A DNA stretch of 64,000 bases. Origin: Arhodomonas aquaeolei DSM 8974 (lineage in GTDB: Bacteria > Pseudomonadota > Gammaproteobacteria > Nitrococcales > Nitrococcaceae). Made by a program: the position numbers and the translations under genes. Every line of letters starts with the position of its first letter. Position 1 is the stretch's first letter. Shown here in pieces: positions 21,681-31,116 of the stretch. Location: the NCBI RefSeq assembly GCF_000374645.1, contig NZ_KB894800.1:354589-418588 (forward strand). Direction: 5' to 3'. The notes beneath the pieces are model-generated. The model was given only the letters and a program-made list of their open reading frames with translations. It was not told the DNA's origin and did not search any database.

Positions 21681-23042
21681 CTATTGCCTGCCGGCGGCCG
21701 ATAACTGATCGCCGCCCCTGCCCGGACGGGACAGATGGAGCGCAACCGCGACCCCGCAGAACAGCGCAATCATGAACGGATTACGATAGCCCTCTATCAC
21801 GTGATCGGCCATCGACTGCCATGTCATCGCGACGAGACTCACGAATACGCCTCCGGCGACACCGGTGACGTCATCACACAGGGCCCTGAATAGGGTAACC
21901 ACGCAGAAAACGAATAGTGCGAGAAAAAGACCCAGCCCGATGATGCCGTGCTCGACCATGATGGTGATCGCGGTGTTATGGAAATGGCGAAACCCTCGAG
22001 TCGCGACCGCCTCGAACCGGGAATGCGCGAGCAGCTCAGGGGCGCTCGCGAATCCATGTCCGAGAACGGGCTGCTGCCACCATATGGAAAGCCCCTCATA
22101 GGCCATCTTGGCGCGGAGGCCGACAGAGCCATTGCCCAGTGCCTCCCAGTTCCCCTGCACCAGCATGTCAAGCGCGTGCTGACCTTTCTCCCAGCGGCCG
22201 GCGATGATGTCACCGGCCCCCCAGGCAATCGCCAGGCAGAGTGCGACCAGGACCAGACCGCCGGCCACCGCGGCCCGCAACCAGTAGCGCCGGGGGACCC
22301 TTGGGCCGACACCGAGAACGGCCGCCAGCGGCAGCGCGACGGGAACGATCAGCCACACGGAGCGGGTCTTGGCCAGCACGACACTGACAAGGGCGAGCAC
22401 GAACACGGAAACCAGATAAGCCAGTGCCGCGTTACGCCGCAGCGGCGAGCGCATGCGGCACGCCCCGCGGATGAGTGTCAGCGCGAAAATCGCCACAACC
22501 AGGGACCAGAATCCGAAATCCACCGCCGAATCGCCGAACCTGAATCGCCCGTGCCCGTAAAGGGCGCCGGTAAAATCCCCGGGCTGCCATTTCTCGGCCA
22601 CCCGGACCAGAAGCCCCGCCGGCAGCAGCATGAAGACCGTAAACTGCCACTCCGGCTTGCGGTACAGCCAGTAGCCGGCCGCCAGGGCAGCCAGATAACC
22701 GACGGCGATATAACTCTTGAATGCCTCGAACTGGGCCGCCATCGGCACCGCAGGGCGAAGCGGCCCCAGGGCGAGCTGCAGGACGAGGAACCCCAGATAC
22801 ACGAGTGTCAGCCACACGAACGGCGAGCGTGTCAGCCCCACCCGCGCCCGCGGCGCATCGACGACGAAGGCGACCAGCAGCAACACCAGCGCGACGTTGC
22901 CCATCGCCACCCCCATCAGCGCGCCACTGCCAAGCAGTAGCAGCGCGAGAATGGCGCCCACGGATACAACCCTGTCCCAGCCTGTCATTACGTAATGCGT
23001 GTCAGAACGAACGTTCGCTTTCCCCGGTAGCGACTCGGTCAC
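21681..23042 (-). CDS. O-antigen ligase/polymerase-like membrane protein (WaaL/Wzy type)
   Basis: About 453 residues with roughly ten to twelve hydrophobic segments and a long periplasmic loop holding GHGFASAPELLAHSRF and HFHNTAITIMVEHGIIGLGL, the pattern of the Wzy_C/WaaL family that joins polymer to lipid A-core or polymerises repeats. I prefer the GTG at 23040-23042: it overlaps the preceding stop as GTGA and has GAGGAG upstream. The next ATG at 22988 (MTGWDRVVSV) has no ribosome site but would keep all membrane segments. Inner-membrane location. Confidence 0.82.
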   Translation of the reverse strand: MTESLPGKANVRSDTHYVMTGWDRVVSVGAILALLLLGSGALMGVAMGNVALVLLLVAFVVDAPRARVGLTRSPFVWLTLVYLGFLVLQLALGPLRPAVPMAAQFEAFKSYIAVGYLAALAAGYWLYRKPEWQFTVFMLLPAGLLVRVAEKWQPGDFTGALYGHGRFRFGDSAVDFGFWSLVVAIFALTLIRGACRMRSPLRRNAALAYLVSVFVLALVSVVLAKTRSVWLIVPVALPLAAVLGVGPRVPRRYWLRAAVAGGLVLVALCLAIAWGAGDIIAGRWEKGQHALDMLVQGNWEALGNGSVGLRAKMAYEGLSIWWQQPVLGHGFASAPELLAHSRFEAVATRGFRHFHNTAITIMVEHGIIGLGLFLALFVFCVVTLFRALCDDVTGVAGGVFVSLVAMTWQSMADHVIEGYRNPFMIALFCGVAVALHLSRPGRGGDQLSAAGRQ

Positions 23043-24136
23043 GGACGACGCGTCTCCTCGACAATGCGTTGGTAAATCGACCGGTTTCCGGCCACCATGC
23101 GTTCCACGGAGAACCGGTCGACGACAAAATCGCGTGCCCGTCCCCCCATCTCCTGCCGTTCCCGCGTACTCGAAAGCAGGCCGTTGAGGCGGTCGGCCAG
23201 GATACCCGGCTCCCCTGGCGATATCAGCCAACCGCTTTCCCCGTCCATCACCGCCTCCTTGATCCCGCCCGCCGCAGACGCCACAACCGGCACGCCGCAG
23301 GCCGCCGCCTGGAGCAGGGTCACGCCGAGGCCCTCCATGTAGGCCGGGTGCGCGAGGACATCGAGGCAGGGAAAGATGTGCGCCATGTCCGTGCGGAAGC
23401 CGGCGAACACGAACCGGTCCGCCAGGCCCTGCCCGTGGACCAGCGAGCGGATCGCCGCCTCCCCCGGGCCACGGCCGAACAGCAGGAAGCGGGTGCGCGG
23501 ATGCGCCGCCAGCACGGCCGGCGCCGCCGCCACGAGCACGCGGTGCCCCTTGCGCGGGATGAACTGCGCGGCCATGCCCACGACGGCCTCGTCGTCGGCC
23601 AGGCCGAACTCCCGCCGGAACCACGCACGGTCGCCGCCGGGACGATACGTCTGTGTGTCCACGGCGCTGGGCACGCAGGTGACGCGCTCCGGGGCCAGCC
23701 CCTCGGCGAGCAGGACCTCGCGTATGCCCTCGGAGATGGTGATCACGTGGGCGTAGAGGCGGTATTTCAGCGCCACCCACCAGCGCCGTTCCGGGTTGTC
23801 CACCCGGCGGCTGAGCACCGCCGGTACGCCGGCGAGGCGGGCGGCGATGCCGCCGATGACGTCGGCGCCGCGGCGGCTGTGGAGGTGGACGAGGTCCGCG
23901 TTCTCCTCGCGCAGCACGCGGTAGAGACGGGCACCGAAGGCGACGTCCAGGTCGCCACGCACGGGCATCGCAACCACGCGGTCGGCGACGCCCTGCGCCG
24001 CCTCGGCGATCTCGCTGCCCGCGGGGCAGACCAGCACGTGCCGGCCCGGCGAGGCCGCAAGCCCGCGCAGCAGCATCAGCACCTGCAGCGCCCCCCCGTA
24101 GAGGTGCATGCCGGTCTCGACGTGGACCACTGTCAT
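23039..24136 (-). CDS. GT4-type glycosyltransferase (LPS-core type)
   Basis: 365 residues starting MTVVHVETGMHLYGGALQVL; the ATG at 24134-24136 overlaps the previous gene's stop as ATGA, while the frame upstream is meaningless. Donor-domain motifs: GMAAQFIPRKGHRVLVAAA, FLLFGRGPGEAAI, and HPAYMEGLGVTLLQAAACGVPVVAS with the E-x7 acid pattern weakly kept. It differs clearly from the four-paralogue set at 14-20 kb. Its place between a GT9 gene and the ligase suggests LPS-core assembly. Confidence 0.86.
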   Translation of the reverse strand: MTVVHVETGMHLYGGALQVLMLLRGLAASPGRHVLVCPAGSEIAEAAQGVADRVVAMPVRGDLDVAFGARLYRVLREENADLVHLHSRRGADVIGGIAARLAGVPAVLSRRVDNPERRWWVALKYRLYAHVITISEGIREVLLAEGLAPERVTCVPSAVDTQTYRPGGDRAWFRREFGLADDEAVVGMAAQFIPRKGHRVLVAAAPAVLAAHPRTRFLLFGRGPGEAAIRSLVHGQGLADRFVFAGFRTDMAHIFPCLDVLAHPAYMEGLGVTLLQAAACGVPVVASAAGGIKEAVMDGESGWLISPGEPGILADRLNGLLSSTRERQEMGGRARDFVVDRFSVERMVAGNRSIYQRIVEETRRP

Positions 24137-25164
24137 GCCGCGGCCATCAGCTCGCGGGCGACGTCGAACACGTCGCCGGGGCGGTGCAGGCGCATGCAGC
24201 TGAATTCGCCGCCGCACAGCGGACGCCGGCGGCAGGGCGAGCACCACAGCGGCTCGTAGAGCACGCGGGTGCGTGGGCTCTCGGTCTCCAGGTAGGGACG
24301 GGTGGAGCCGAACAGCGCCACGGTGGGCACGGTCAGGGCGGTGCCCATGTGGGTGAGGCCGGTATCCACGCCCACCAGGGCCTCGGCACCGGCGATGGCC
24401 GCGGCGCTGGCGCGCAGCGACAGCCCGCCGGCGACGCTGATCGCCGGGCTGTCGGCGACCAGCGCCTCCGCCACCGCGCGGTCCTCCGGGCCGCCGAGCA
24501 CCACCGGAGTCGCGCCGGTCTCAGCCGCAAAACGCCCCGCGAGGTCCCGCCAGCGCTCGTCGAACCAGTGTTTCTGGGGACGGGTGGTGAACGGCGCGAA
24601 CGCGACGTAGCGCCCGTTCACCCCGGCCGCGGCGATGGCCGAGCGGGCGGCGGCGTGGTCGTCGTCGCCGAGTGCCAGGTCCATGGGGAAACGGGTGGTG
24701 TCCGCGCCGAGGTGGGCGGCCAGGGCGCGGTACTCGCTGGCGATGCGGCGGTCGTCCCGCGGCGGCGCGAGCACCTCGGTCATCAGCCGCTCGCTGCCCT
24801 CCCGCGAGCCCAGGCCGATACGCTCGCCGGCGCCGGTGAAGCGGGCCCAGACGCCGCTCTTCAGCAGCCCCTGGGTGTCGAGCACCAGGTCGAAGCCCTC
24901 GCCCCGCAGCCGCGCGGCGAAGGCCCGCACGGACCGTGCCAGGGCCAGGTAGCGGCGCTCGGCGCGCAGCCGCCGCCACTCCCCGCGGGGCCAGACGATC
25001 ACCTCGTCGAGGCGGGGGTTGGCCTGCAGCAGGCTCGCGCCGGCGGGCTCGGCGAGCCAGGCGATGTGGGCATCCGGCCAGCGCGAGCGCAGCGCGGGGA
25101 TGAGCCCGGAGGCCATGACGATGTCGCCCAGCGCGGACAGCCGGATGACGAGTATGCGCCGCAT
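24133..25164 (-). CDS. GT9-family glycosyltransferase (ADP-heptose:LPS heptosyltransferase-like)
   Basis: 343 residues starting MRRILVIRLSALGDIVMASG, the classical N terminus of heptosyltransferases, with FAPFTTRPQKHW and GVDTGLTHMGTALTVPTVALFG in the donor domain. It would add L-glycero-D-manno-heptose to the inner core, using the product of the HldE pathway encoded three genes upstream. A C-terminal cysteine cluster (WCSPCRRRPLCGGEFSCM) could bind a metal. The ATG at 25164 overlaps the previous stop as TGATG; a GTG nine bases earlier is an alternative. Confidence 0.9.
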   Translation of the reverse strand: MRRILVIRLSALGDIVMASGLIPALRSRWPDAHIAWLAEPAGASLLQANPRLDEVIVWPRGEWRRLRAERRYLALARSVRAFAARLRGEGFDLVLDTQGLLKSGVWARFTGAGERIGLGSREGSERLMTEVLAPPRDDRRIASEYRALAAHLGADTTRFPMDLALGDDDHAAARSAIAAAGVNGRYVAFAPFTTRPQKHWFDERWRDLAGRFAAETGATPVVLGGPEDRAVAEALVADSPAISVAGGLSLRASAAAIAGAEALVGVDTGLTHMGTALTVPTVALFGSTRPYLETESPRTRVLYEPLWCSPCRRRPLCGGEFSCMRLHRPGDVFDVARELMAAA

Positions 25165-26267
25165 CAGCCCCACCCCCCGGTGGCGCGGTGCAGGGTGTCA
25201 TAGAGGCGGACGTAGGCCTCGACGACCGCGGCCTCGCCATGGGCCCGGGTCAGCTCGGCGTGACCCGCCGCCACCATCGCCGCACGCCCATCCGCGTCCA
25301 GTGCCAGCGCCCGCTCCAGGGCCTCCGCCAGCGCCGGCGGGTCCTCACGGGGGACCAGCAGCGCGTTGTCGCCGTCCCGGGCGATCTCGGTGGCCCCCGG
25401 CGTGCGCGTGCTCACCACCGGCAGGCCGTGGTTCCAGCCCTCCAGGATGACGTTGCCGAGGGTCTCGTGGCGCGACGGGCAGACCAGCACGTCCGCCAGC
25501 CCGAACCAGGGCTCCGGGTCGTCCAGCCAGCCCGGCCAGTGCACCCGCCCCGCGACCCCCAGCTCGCCGGCCAGGGCGTGCAGCTCGCCGGCCAGCGGAC
25601 CGTCGCCGACGATGACCAGTCGCAGCGGCCGGCCGTCGCGGTCCTCCCCGGGCATACGCGCGAAGGCGCGCAGGAGATCGTCCATGCCCTTGATGCCGAT
25701 GAACCGCCCCAGGGCGAACAGCACCCGGGCCGAGGGCGGCAGGCCGGCCTCCTCGCGCAGGGCGGCCAGCTCCGCGTCGGTGACCGTCCGTGGCGGCGGC
25801 ACGAAGTTGCCGATGTGGAAGACCCGTTCCCGCGGCAGGCCCTCACCGACCAGGTAGTCGCACACGCCCCGGGTGTTCCCGACCCAGGCGTCGCAGTGGC
25901 GGTAGTAGCCGTCGAGCTTGTAGTAACCGCCGAGGCGGGCGATGTGCGCGGCACCGCTGCGCCGGGGGACACGGGTCAGCCGCGTCGCCCGGCCCATGTA
26001 GCTCTGCACCGCCATGGGGCGTTCGCGCCGCACCAGCGCACGCAGGCGCAGCACGGTGGCGAGGTCCCACTTGTTGGCGAACGGCAGGTGATACTGGCGC
26101 ACCGGGAGCTCCGCCGGCGTGGCGGCGAGCGCCTCCGCCACCGGGCTGCCGGGGCGGTTGACGGCCACGGTCTCGTGGCCGGCGGCGGCGAGCGCCTGGA
26201 TCAGGCGCACGTAGAAACGGTCCGCGCCTCCGAACTGGCGGCTTCCGAGGACATGGAGACTCTTCAT
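25164..26267 (-). CDS. GT4-type glycosyltransferase (LPS-core type)
   Basis: 367 residues starting MKSLHVLGSRQFGGADRFYV, a common start in LPS-core and heptose-adding family 4 enzymes. Donor motifs: FALGRFIGIKGMDDLLRAFA, LVIVGDGPLAGEL, and PSRHETLGNVILEGWNHGLPVVSTR with the E-x7-E pair. It is coupled by ATGA to the deacetylase upstream and by TGATG to the GT9 gene downstream, so all three are likely made together. Confidence 0.87.
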   Translation of the reverse strand: MKSLHVLGSRQFGGADRFYVRLIQALAAAGHETVAVNRPGSPVAEALAATPAELPVRQYHLPFANKWDLATVLRLRALVRRERPMAVQSYMGRATRLTRVPRRSGAAHIARLGGYYKLDGYYRHCDAWVGNTRGVCDYLVGEGLPRERVFHIGNFVPPPRTVTDAELAALREEAGLPPSARVLFALGRFIGIKGMDDLLRAFARMPGEDRDGRPLRLVIVGDGPLAGELHALAGELGVAGRVHWPGWLDDPEPWFGLADVLVCPSRHETLGNVILEGWNHGLPVVSTRTPGATEIARDGDNALLVPREDPPALAEALERALALDADGRAAMVAAGHAELTRAHGEAAVVEAYVRLYDTLHRATGGWG

Positions 26268-27031
26268 GCCGCGCGCGCCGCGCCCCCGCGGTCCTTGCGC
26301 GCGTGCTTGGCGTGCAGCTTCCAGAGGTAGCCGATCAGGTTGTCGCCGTAGGAGATCGCCTTGCGCGGGATCTCCAGCGGGTTGTCGGCGGTGTTGGCCG
26401 CGCCGCGGATACAGGTCAGGCCGCTGGCATAGCCGGCCTCCGCCACCAGCTCCCGGCTGCGGGCGTCGTAATCGCCGTAGGGATAGCAGAAGTGGCGTAC
26501 CTCCGCCCCGAGGATGTCCTCCAGGCGTGCCTTGCTGTCGACGATCTCACGGCGCTGGTCGGCCTCCTCCAGCCGGGAGAGCCGCGGGTGGCTGAGGGTG
26601 TGCGAGCCGAAGGTCACGCCCTCGGCGTGGAGCGCGCGCACCGTGTCGGCGCCCATCAGTGCGGCCCGGGTCTGGCCGTCGCCCAGCCACTCGGCGCGTC
26701 CGCCGACCCGCTCGGCCACCAGGAAGACCGTCGCCGGGAAGCCGTGGCGCCGCAGGATGGGCCAGGCGTGCTCGCGGAAGTTCTCGTAGCCGTCGTCGAA
26801 GGTCAGCACCACCGCGCGCGGCGGCAGCGGCGTGTCACCGAACAGGCCGTCGAGCAGGCGGTCCAGGCCGATGACGTGATAGCCGAAACGCCGCAGCCAG
26901 GCCATCTGCGCACCGAAGCGTCGTACGTGGCAGTAGCCGGCACGATGCGACGCGGGCGGGGCGAACGGCCCCACCTGGTGGTACATCAGCACGGAGACCG
27001 GCGGCGCGGCGGAGGGGATCGATCGGCTCAT
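26264..27031 (-). CDS. Polysaccharide deacetylase (NodB-homology, CE4)
   Basis: 255 residues. VVLTFDDGYENF gives the first metal-binding Asp pair and FGSHTLSHPRLS the SHTxxHP metal-binding histidines of the carbohydrate esterase 4 family, which removes N-acetyl groups from amino sugars. VLMYHQVGP near residue 14 is the usual family N terminus. No convincing signal peptide is seen, so it may act on a cytoplasmic lipid-linked intermediate. The start lies 53 bases after the hldE stop codon. Confidence 0.88.
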   Translation of the reverse strand: MSRSIPSAAPPVSVLMYHQVGPFAPPASHRAGYCHVRRFGAQMAWLRRFGYHVIGLDRLLDGLFGDTPLPPRAVVLTFDDGYENFREHAWPILRRHGFPATVFLVAERVGGRAEWLGDGQTRAALMGADTVRALHAEGVTFGSHTLSHPRLSRLEEADQRREIVDSKARLEDILGAEVRHFCYPYGDYDARSRELVAEAGYASGLTCIRGAANTADNPLEIPRKAISYGDNLIGYLWKLHAKHARKDRGGAARAA

Positions 27032-27084
27032 GACTCGTCAGCGGCGAAGCGACCACGGCAACGCAGTGTAGCAAATCGCCCCCA

Positions 27085-28503
27085 CTACCGCCCCAGCCGC
27101 GTCACGATATCGGTGGTGGAATAGCCCTCGAGCAGCGGCAGGATCCGGACGTCCCCGCCGCGGGCGAGCACCGACTCGTGGCCGGCGATGTCCTCGACGC
27201 GGTAGTCCCCGCCCTTGACCAGGACGTCCGGGGCGACCGCCTCGATGAGCCGGGCCGGGGTGTCCTCGGCGAAGGGTACCACCCAGTCCACCGCGGCCAG
27301 GCCGGCGAGCACCGCCATACGGTGCCCCAGGGGATTGACCGGGCGGCCCTCGCCCTTGAGACGCCTGACCGAGTCGTCGTCGTTGACGGCGACGATGAGC
27401 CGGTCGCCCAGCGCCGCCGCGGCCTCCAGGTAGGCGACGTGGCCGGGGTGGAGGATGTCGAAGCAGCCGTTGGTCATCACCAGCCGCTGCCCCTGGACCC
27501 GTGCCTCGCGGACGCCGGCGATCAGGCCCGGCTCGTCGAGCACGCCCTCGGCGGTACGCACCGGCGCCCAGTGGCGGAGCGCGGCATGCAGCTCCGCGGG
27601 CGTGACGGTGGCGGTGCCGAGCTTGCCCACGACCACCCCGGCGGCCAGGTTCGCCAGCGCCGCGGCCTGGGCCAGGGACTCGCCGGCGGCCACCGCGGCG
27701 GCGAGCACGGCGATCACCGTGTCCCCCGCGCCGGTCACGTCGAACACCTCGTGGGCCTGGGCAGGGATGTGCACCGGCTCACCGTCCCGGCGCAGCAGGG
27801 TCATGCCCTCCTCCCCCCGGGTGAGCAGCAGCGCCTCGATGTCGAGCTCGCGCAGCAGGGCACGGCCTCGCGCCACCAGGGTCGCCTCGTCGCCGCAGTG
27901 GCCGACGATGCGCTCGAACTCCGGGCGGTTGGGGGTGATCACGGTGGCCCCGGCGTAGGCCTCGAGATCCGGGCGTTTCGGGTCGACCAGCACCGGACAG
28001 CCGGCGGCGCGGGCGGCGCGGATCAGCGGCTGCGGGTCGCGCAGCGCGCCCTTGGCGTAGTCGGAGAGGATCACCGCCCGGACCCCGTCCAGCGCGCCGG
28101 CGATCTCGGCGGCGGCCAGCGGGGACGAGGCGGCGGCGCCGTCCTCGAAATCCAGCCGGATCATCTGCTGGTGCTGGCTGATCACGCGCAGCTTGGTCGT
28201 GGTGCGCGCACCGGGGCGCCGCACCCAGTGGCGCTCGACGCCGGCGCCGGCGAGGCAGCCGTCCAGGGCCCCGGCCGCCTCGTCCTCGCCCACCGGCGCG
28301 GCAAGCCGCGCCCGGCAACCCAGCGCCGCGAGCCCGAGGGCCACGTTCGCGGCACCGCCGGGGCGGTCGTCGCTGGCGCCGATGCGCACCACCGGCACCG
28401 GGGCCTCCGGCGATATCCGGCCGGTATCGCCGTGCCAGTAACGGTCCAGCATCACGTCCCCGGCCACCAGCAGGGTGACGTCGCCGAAATCGGGTATCCG
28501 CAT
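27085..28503 (-). CDS. hldE: Bifunctional heptose-7-phosphate kinase/heptose-1-phosphate adenylyltransferase
   Basis: 472 residues. The N-terminal ribokinase-type domain has GGAANVALGLAALGC and the catalytic DVTGAGDTVIAVLAAAVA; the C-terminal nucleotidyltransferase domain has TNGCFDILHPGHVAYLEAA and DDDSVRRLKGEGRP. It makes ADP-glycero-manno-heptose, the donor for inner-core heptosyltransferases such as the GT9 product nearby. The ATG at 28503 overlaps the acyltransferase stop as TGATG, with GGAAGGG six bases upstream; a GTG at 28506 is the alternative. Confidence 0.96.
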   Translation of the reverse strand: MRIPDFGDVTLLVAGDVMLDRYWHGDTGRISPEAPVPVVRIGASDDRPGGAANVALGLAALGCRARLAAPVGEDEAAGALDGCLAGAGVERHWVRRPGARTTTKLRVISQHQQMIRLDFEDGAAASSPLAAAEIAGALDGVRAVILSDYAKGALRDPQPLIRAARAAGCPVLVDPKRPDLEAYAGATVITPNRPEFERIVGHCGDEATLVARGRALLRELDIEALLLTRGEEGMTLLRRDGEPVHIPAQAHEVFDVTGAGDTVIAVLAAAVAAGESLAQAAALANLAAGVVVGKLGTATVTPAELHAALRHWAPVRTAEGVLDEPGLIAGVREARVQGQRLVMTNGCFDILHPGHVAYLEAAAALGDRLIVAVNDDDSVRRLKGEGRPVNPLGHRMAVLAGLAAVDWVVPFAEDTPARLIEAVAPDVLVKGGDYRVEDIAGHESVLARGGDVRILPLLEGYSTTDIVTRLGR

Positions 28504-29435
28504 CACTTGCCCTTCCTGCGCCGTTTGCGCCGCCCCCGATAGGGATTCGGCCCGCCGTCGGGCCGGGTCTTGAACCGCCGGTGCACCCAGTAGTACTGCG
28601 CCGGGCGCTGCCGGATCTCCGCCTCCAGCCGGGCGTTGAGCCGCTCGGCGTCGGCGGTGTCGTCACCGCTCGGGAACCCCTCCAGCGGGGGGCCGAGCCG
28701 GACCACGTAGCCGCTGCCATCCTCGCGCGCCACACCGTAGCAGGGGATCACCACCGCCCCGGAGAGCCGCGCGAGGCGGGAGGTCATCGTGATCGTCGCC
28801 GCCGGCACGCCGAAGAACGGCGCGAACACGGCGTGCCGGCGACCGTAGTCCTGGTCCGGGGGGTACCAGACCACCCGCCGCTCACGCAGCGCCCGTACCA
28901 TGGCACGCATGTCGCCGCGGTCGAAGGCGTGCTCGAAGTGCCGCCGCCGGCTCTCGCGCATGAAGTGCTCAATGACCGCGTTCCGGTTCTCGCGGTAGAT
29001 CGCCTGAAAACCGAACCACCGGCTCATGATTCGCCCCGAGATGTCCAGCGGCGTGAAGTGCGCACTCACCAGGATCACGCCGTGGCCGTCGGCCTGCGCG
29101 CGCGCCACGTGTTCGGCCCCCTCCACGGTCCCGAGCCGGGCGATACGCGACTCCGCACCCCACCACGCCAGCGCGACCTCCACCAGTCCGCGTCCTGTAT
29201 AGCACAGGTTCCGGCGGGCGAGATCGCGCCGCTGCGCGGCGGTGAGATCCGGGAAGCAGAGCCGCAGGTTGGTCTCGACGATGCGGCGACGGTAGGGCAC
29301 GAGGTACCACGAGAGCAGGCCGAGCCCGTCGCCCGCGCGCATGGCGAGCCGGTACGGCAGCGCCGCCAGCAGCCGCAGCAGCCCCATACCCAGCCAGGTC
29401 AACCAGTAGCGCGGCGCGAACAGCGAGCGGTCCAT
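28503..29435 (-). CDS. Lipid A biosynthesis lauroyl-type acyltransferase (LpxL family)
   Basis: 310 residues from MDRSLFAPRYWLTWLGMGLL, which matches the LpxL N terminus (xxPRYWLTWLG). Catalytic SAHFTPLDISGRIM gives the H(x)4-D motif; WYPPDQDYGRRHAVFAPFFG and YYWVHRRFKTRPDGGPNPY are family marks. Start choice is uncertain: family length favours 29435, but an in-frame ATG at 29492 has GGGAGG five bases upstream and would add 19 residues. It leads the hldE-deacetylase-glycosyltransferase run. The encoded C terminus is very basic (GRRKRRRKGK). Confidence 0.92.
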   Translation of the reverse strand: MDRSLFAPRYWLTWLGMGLLRLLAALPYRLAMRAGDGLGLLSWYLVPYRRRIVETNLRLCFPDLTAAQRRDLARRNLCYTGRGLVEVALAWWGAESRIARLGTVEGAEHVARAQADGHGVILVSAHFTPLDISGRIMSRWFGFQAIYRENRNAVIEHFMRESRRRHFEHAFDRGDMRAMVRALRERRVVWYPPDQDYGRRHAVFAPFFGVPAATITMTSRLARLSGAVVIPCYGVAREDGSGYVVRLGPPLEGFPSGDDTADAERLNARLEAEIRQRPAQYYWVHRRFKTRPDGGPNPYRGRRKRRRKGK

Positions 29436-29832
29436 CGGCGATTCAACAGCGATCGGCAGGAGCGCGGAGTATACTAACCTCGCGGCTCGCATCACCACCT
29501 CCCGCGGCCGCACGTGCCCCGGCCCGGGCAGCACGCGCCCGATGACGCCCGGCGTGCTTGACCGGACTATCGCAGCGTCGAATCACGACGACCCGTTGAT
29601 CCGGCGTATCCCCGCGAACCGGCACGCCCGCATGGAACGCCGATCCCCGGGGCGCACCGCGGCACGCCGCCGCCTTCGCCGGTCCGGCGGCGCTCATCGC
29701 GCCCCCCGACCTCCACGGCCGGGGCAACGGTGATCGCCACGGGCTGGCCGCAACGCTTCGGCGCAAGCCCCCGCACGCCGGGCCGGTAGAATGCCACCGC
29801 ACCCCGATCGCTGAATTGATAGAGTGTGCGCC
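29436..29832. other. Divergent intergenic region, lpxL-type operon and waaA
   Basis: No gene was recognised. TATACT on the minus strand (29468-29473) may be the -10 of the LPS operon, and TAGAAT at 29787-29792 may be the -10 of waaA; neither has a good -35. The middle is GC-rich with small inverted repeats and no coding pattern I trust. Confidence 0.45.
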
Positions 29833-31116
29833 ATGCCGCGTACCCTTTATACCCTCGCCCTGCGACTCGCCACCCCGGCGATCCTCTCCCGGCTGTTGTG
29901 GCGCTCCCGCCGCGCACCCGCCTACCGGCGGCGCTGGGGGGAACGCTTCGGCTTCGGCCCGGCCATCGACGGCGCGCCGGTGTGGGTCCACGCCGTCTCC
30001 GTCGGCGAGACCGTGGCCGCCCGCGGACTGATCGAGGCGCTGATGGCGGCCCATCCGGAGCGGCCGGTACTGGTCACCTCCACGACGCCCACGGGCTCGG
30101 AGCGGGTGCGGGCCCTCTTCGGGGACCGGGTCCGCCACTGCTACCTCCCCTATGACACGCCCGGCGCGGTACGGCGTTTCCTGGCACGGACACGGCCGGC
30201 GCTGGGTGTGCTCATGGAAACCGAGATCTGGCCCAACCTCATCGCGGAGGCCGACGCCCGCGGCATCCCGCTGGTGCTCGCCAACGCCCGGCTGTCAGCG
30301 CGCTCCGCCGCCGGCTATGCCCGCACCGGGCGGCTGGGCACGGAGGCCGTTCGCGGCCTGGCCGCGATCGCCGCGCAGCACGACGCGGACGCCGAGCGGT
30401 TCCGGGCGCTGGGGGCCTCCCCCGGGCGACTCCACGTCACCGGCAGCCTGAAGTTCGACCAGCCCGTGGACGAGACCCAGCGACAGGCGGGGGAGGCACT
30501 GCGCGGGTTGCTCGGCCCGGCGCGTGCGGTGTGGATCGCCGCGAGCACCCACGAAGGCGAGGAATCCGCCGCGCTCGCGGCGCACCGGCGCGTGCTGGAG
30601 GCCGTTCCTGGCGCGGTGCTCGTGCTGGTTCCCCGACACCCGGAGCGATTCGACGGTGTCGCCGCGCTGACCCGCTCGGAGGGGTTCCGGTTCGCCCGGC
30701 GCAGCACCCCGGGGACCACCGACGCGGCGAATGTGGACGTGCTGGTGGGAGACACCATGGGCGAGCTGCCAACGCTGCTCGCCGCGGGGGATATCGCCTT
30801 CATGGGCGGGAGCCTGGTGGCGGTGGGCGGTCACAATCCGCTGGAACCCGCCGCCCTGGGGCACCCGGTGATCACCGGGCCCCACGTGCACAACTTCGCG
30901 CGGATATTCGAGCTGCTGACCGAGGCGGGCGGCGCGCGCACGGTCACGGATGCGGAGGGGCTGGCCACGGCGGTGATCGAGTGGCTCACCGACTCCGGGG
31001 CCCGGATCCGGGCGGGCCAGGCCGCGGAGGGCGTGGTCGCCGCCCACCGCGGAGCCCTGGGCCGCACCGTGGCGCTGATCGAGGCGCTTACTCCGCGGAG
31101 TTCTCCCCGGGAGTGA
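29833..31116 (+). CDS. waaA: 3-deoxy-D-manno-octulosonic acid (Kdo) transferase
   Basis: 427 residues from MPRTLYTLALRLATPAIL. APAYRRRWGERFGF, VWVHAVSVGETVAARGLIEAL, ETEIWPNLI, NARLSARSAAGYAR and FMGGSLVAVGGHNPLEPAALG are the classical WaaA/KdtA motifs. It transfers Kdo from CMP-Kdo to lipid IVA at the inner membrane. I chose the ATG at 29833 by alignment with known WaaA N termini; a GTG at 29824 is possible. Its last 29 bases overlap the 3' end of the convergent tolC gene. Confidence 0.96.
   Translation: MPRTLYTLALRLATPAILSRLLWRSRRAPAYRRRWGERFGFGPAIDGAPVWVHAVSVGETVAARGLIEALMAAHPERPVLVTSTTPTGSERVRALFGDRVRHCYLPYDTPGAVRRFLARTRPALGVLMETEIWPNLIAEADARGIPLVLANARLSARSAAGYARTGRLGTEAVRGLAAIAAQHDADAERFRALGASPGRLHVTGSLKFDQPVDETQRQAGEALRGLLGPARAVWIAASTHEGEESAALAAHRRVLEAVPGAVLVLVPRHPERFDGVAALTRSEGFRFARRSTPGTTDAANVDVLVGDTMGELPTLLAAGDIAFMGGSLVAVGGHNPLEPAALGHPVITGPHVHNFARIFELLTEAGGARTVTDAEGLATAVIEWLTDSGARIRAGQAAEGVVAAHRGALGRTVALIEALTPRSSPRE

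Noticed and set aside
23043-23780. Upstream extension of the O-antigen ligase frame
   Set aside because: It lies wholly inside the glycosyltransferase gene in another frame and has no membrane segments.
29443-30138. 231-codon minus-strand open frame upstream of waaA
   Set aside because: It overlaps the waaA start antisense and the lpxL-type 5' region; its composition is low-complexity and no family is recognised.
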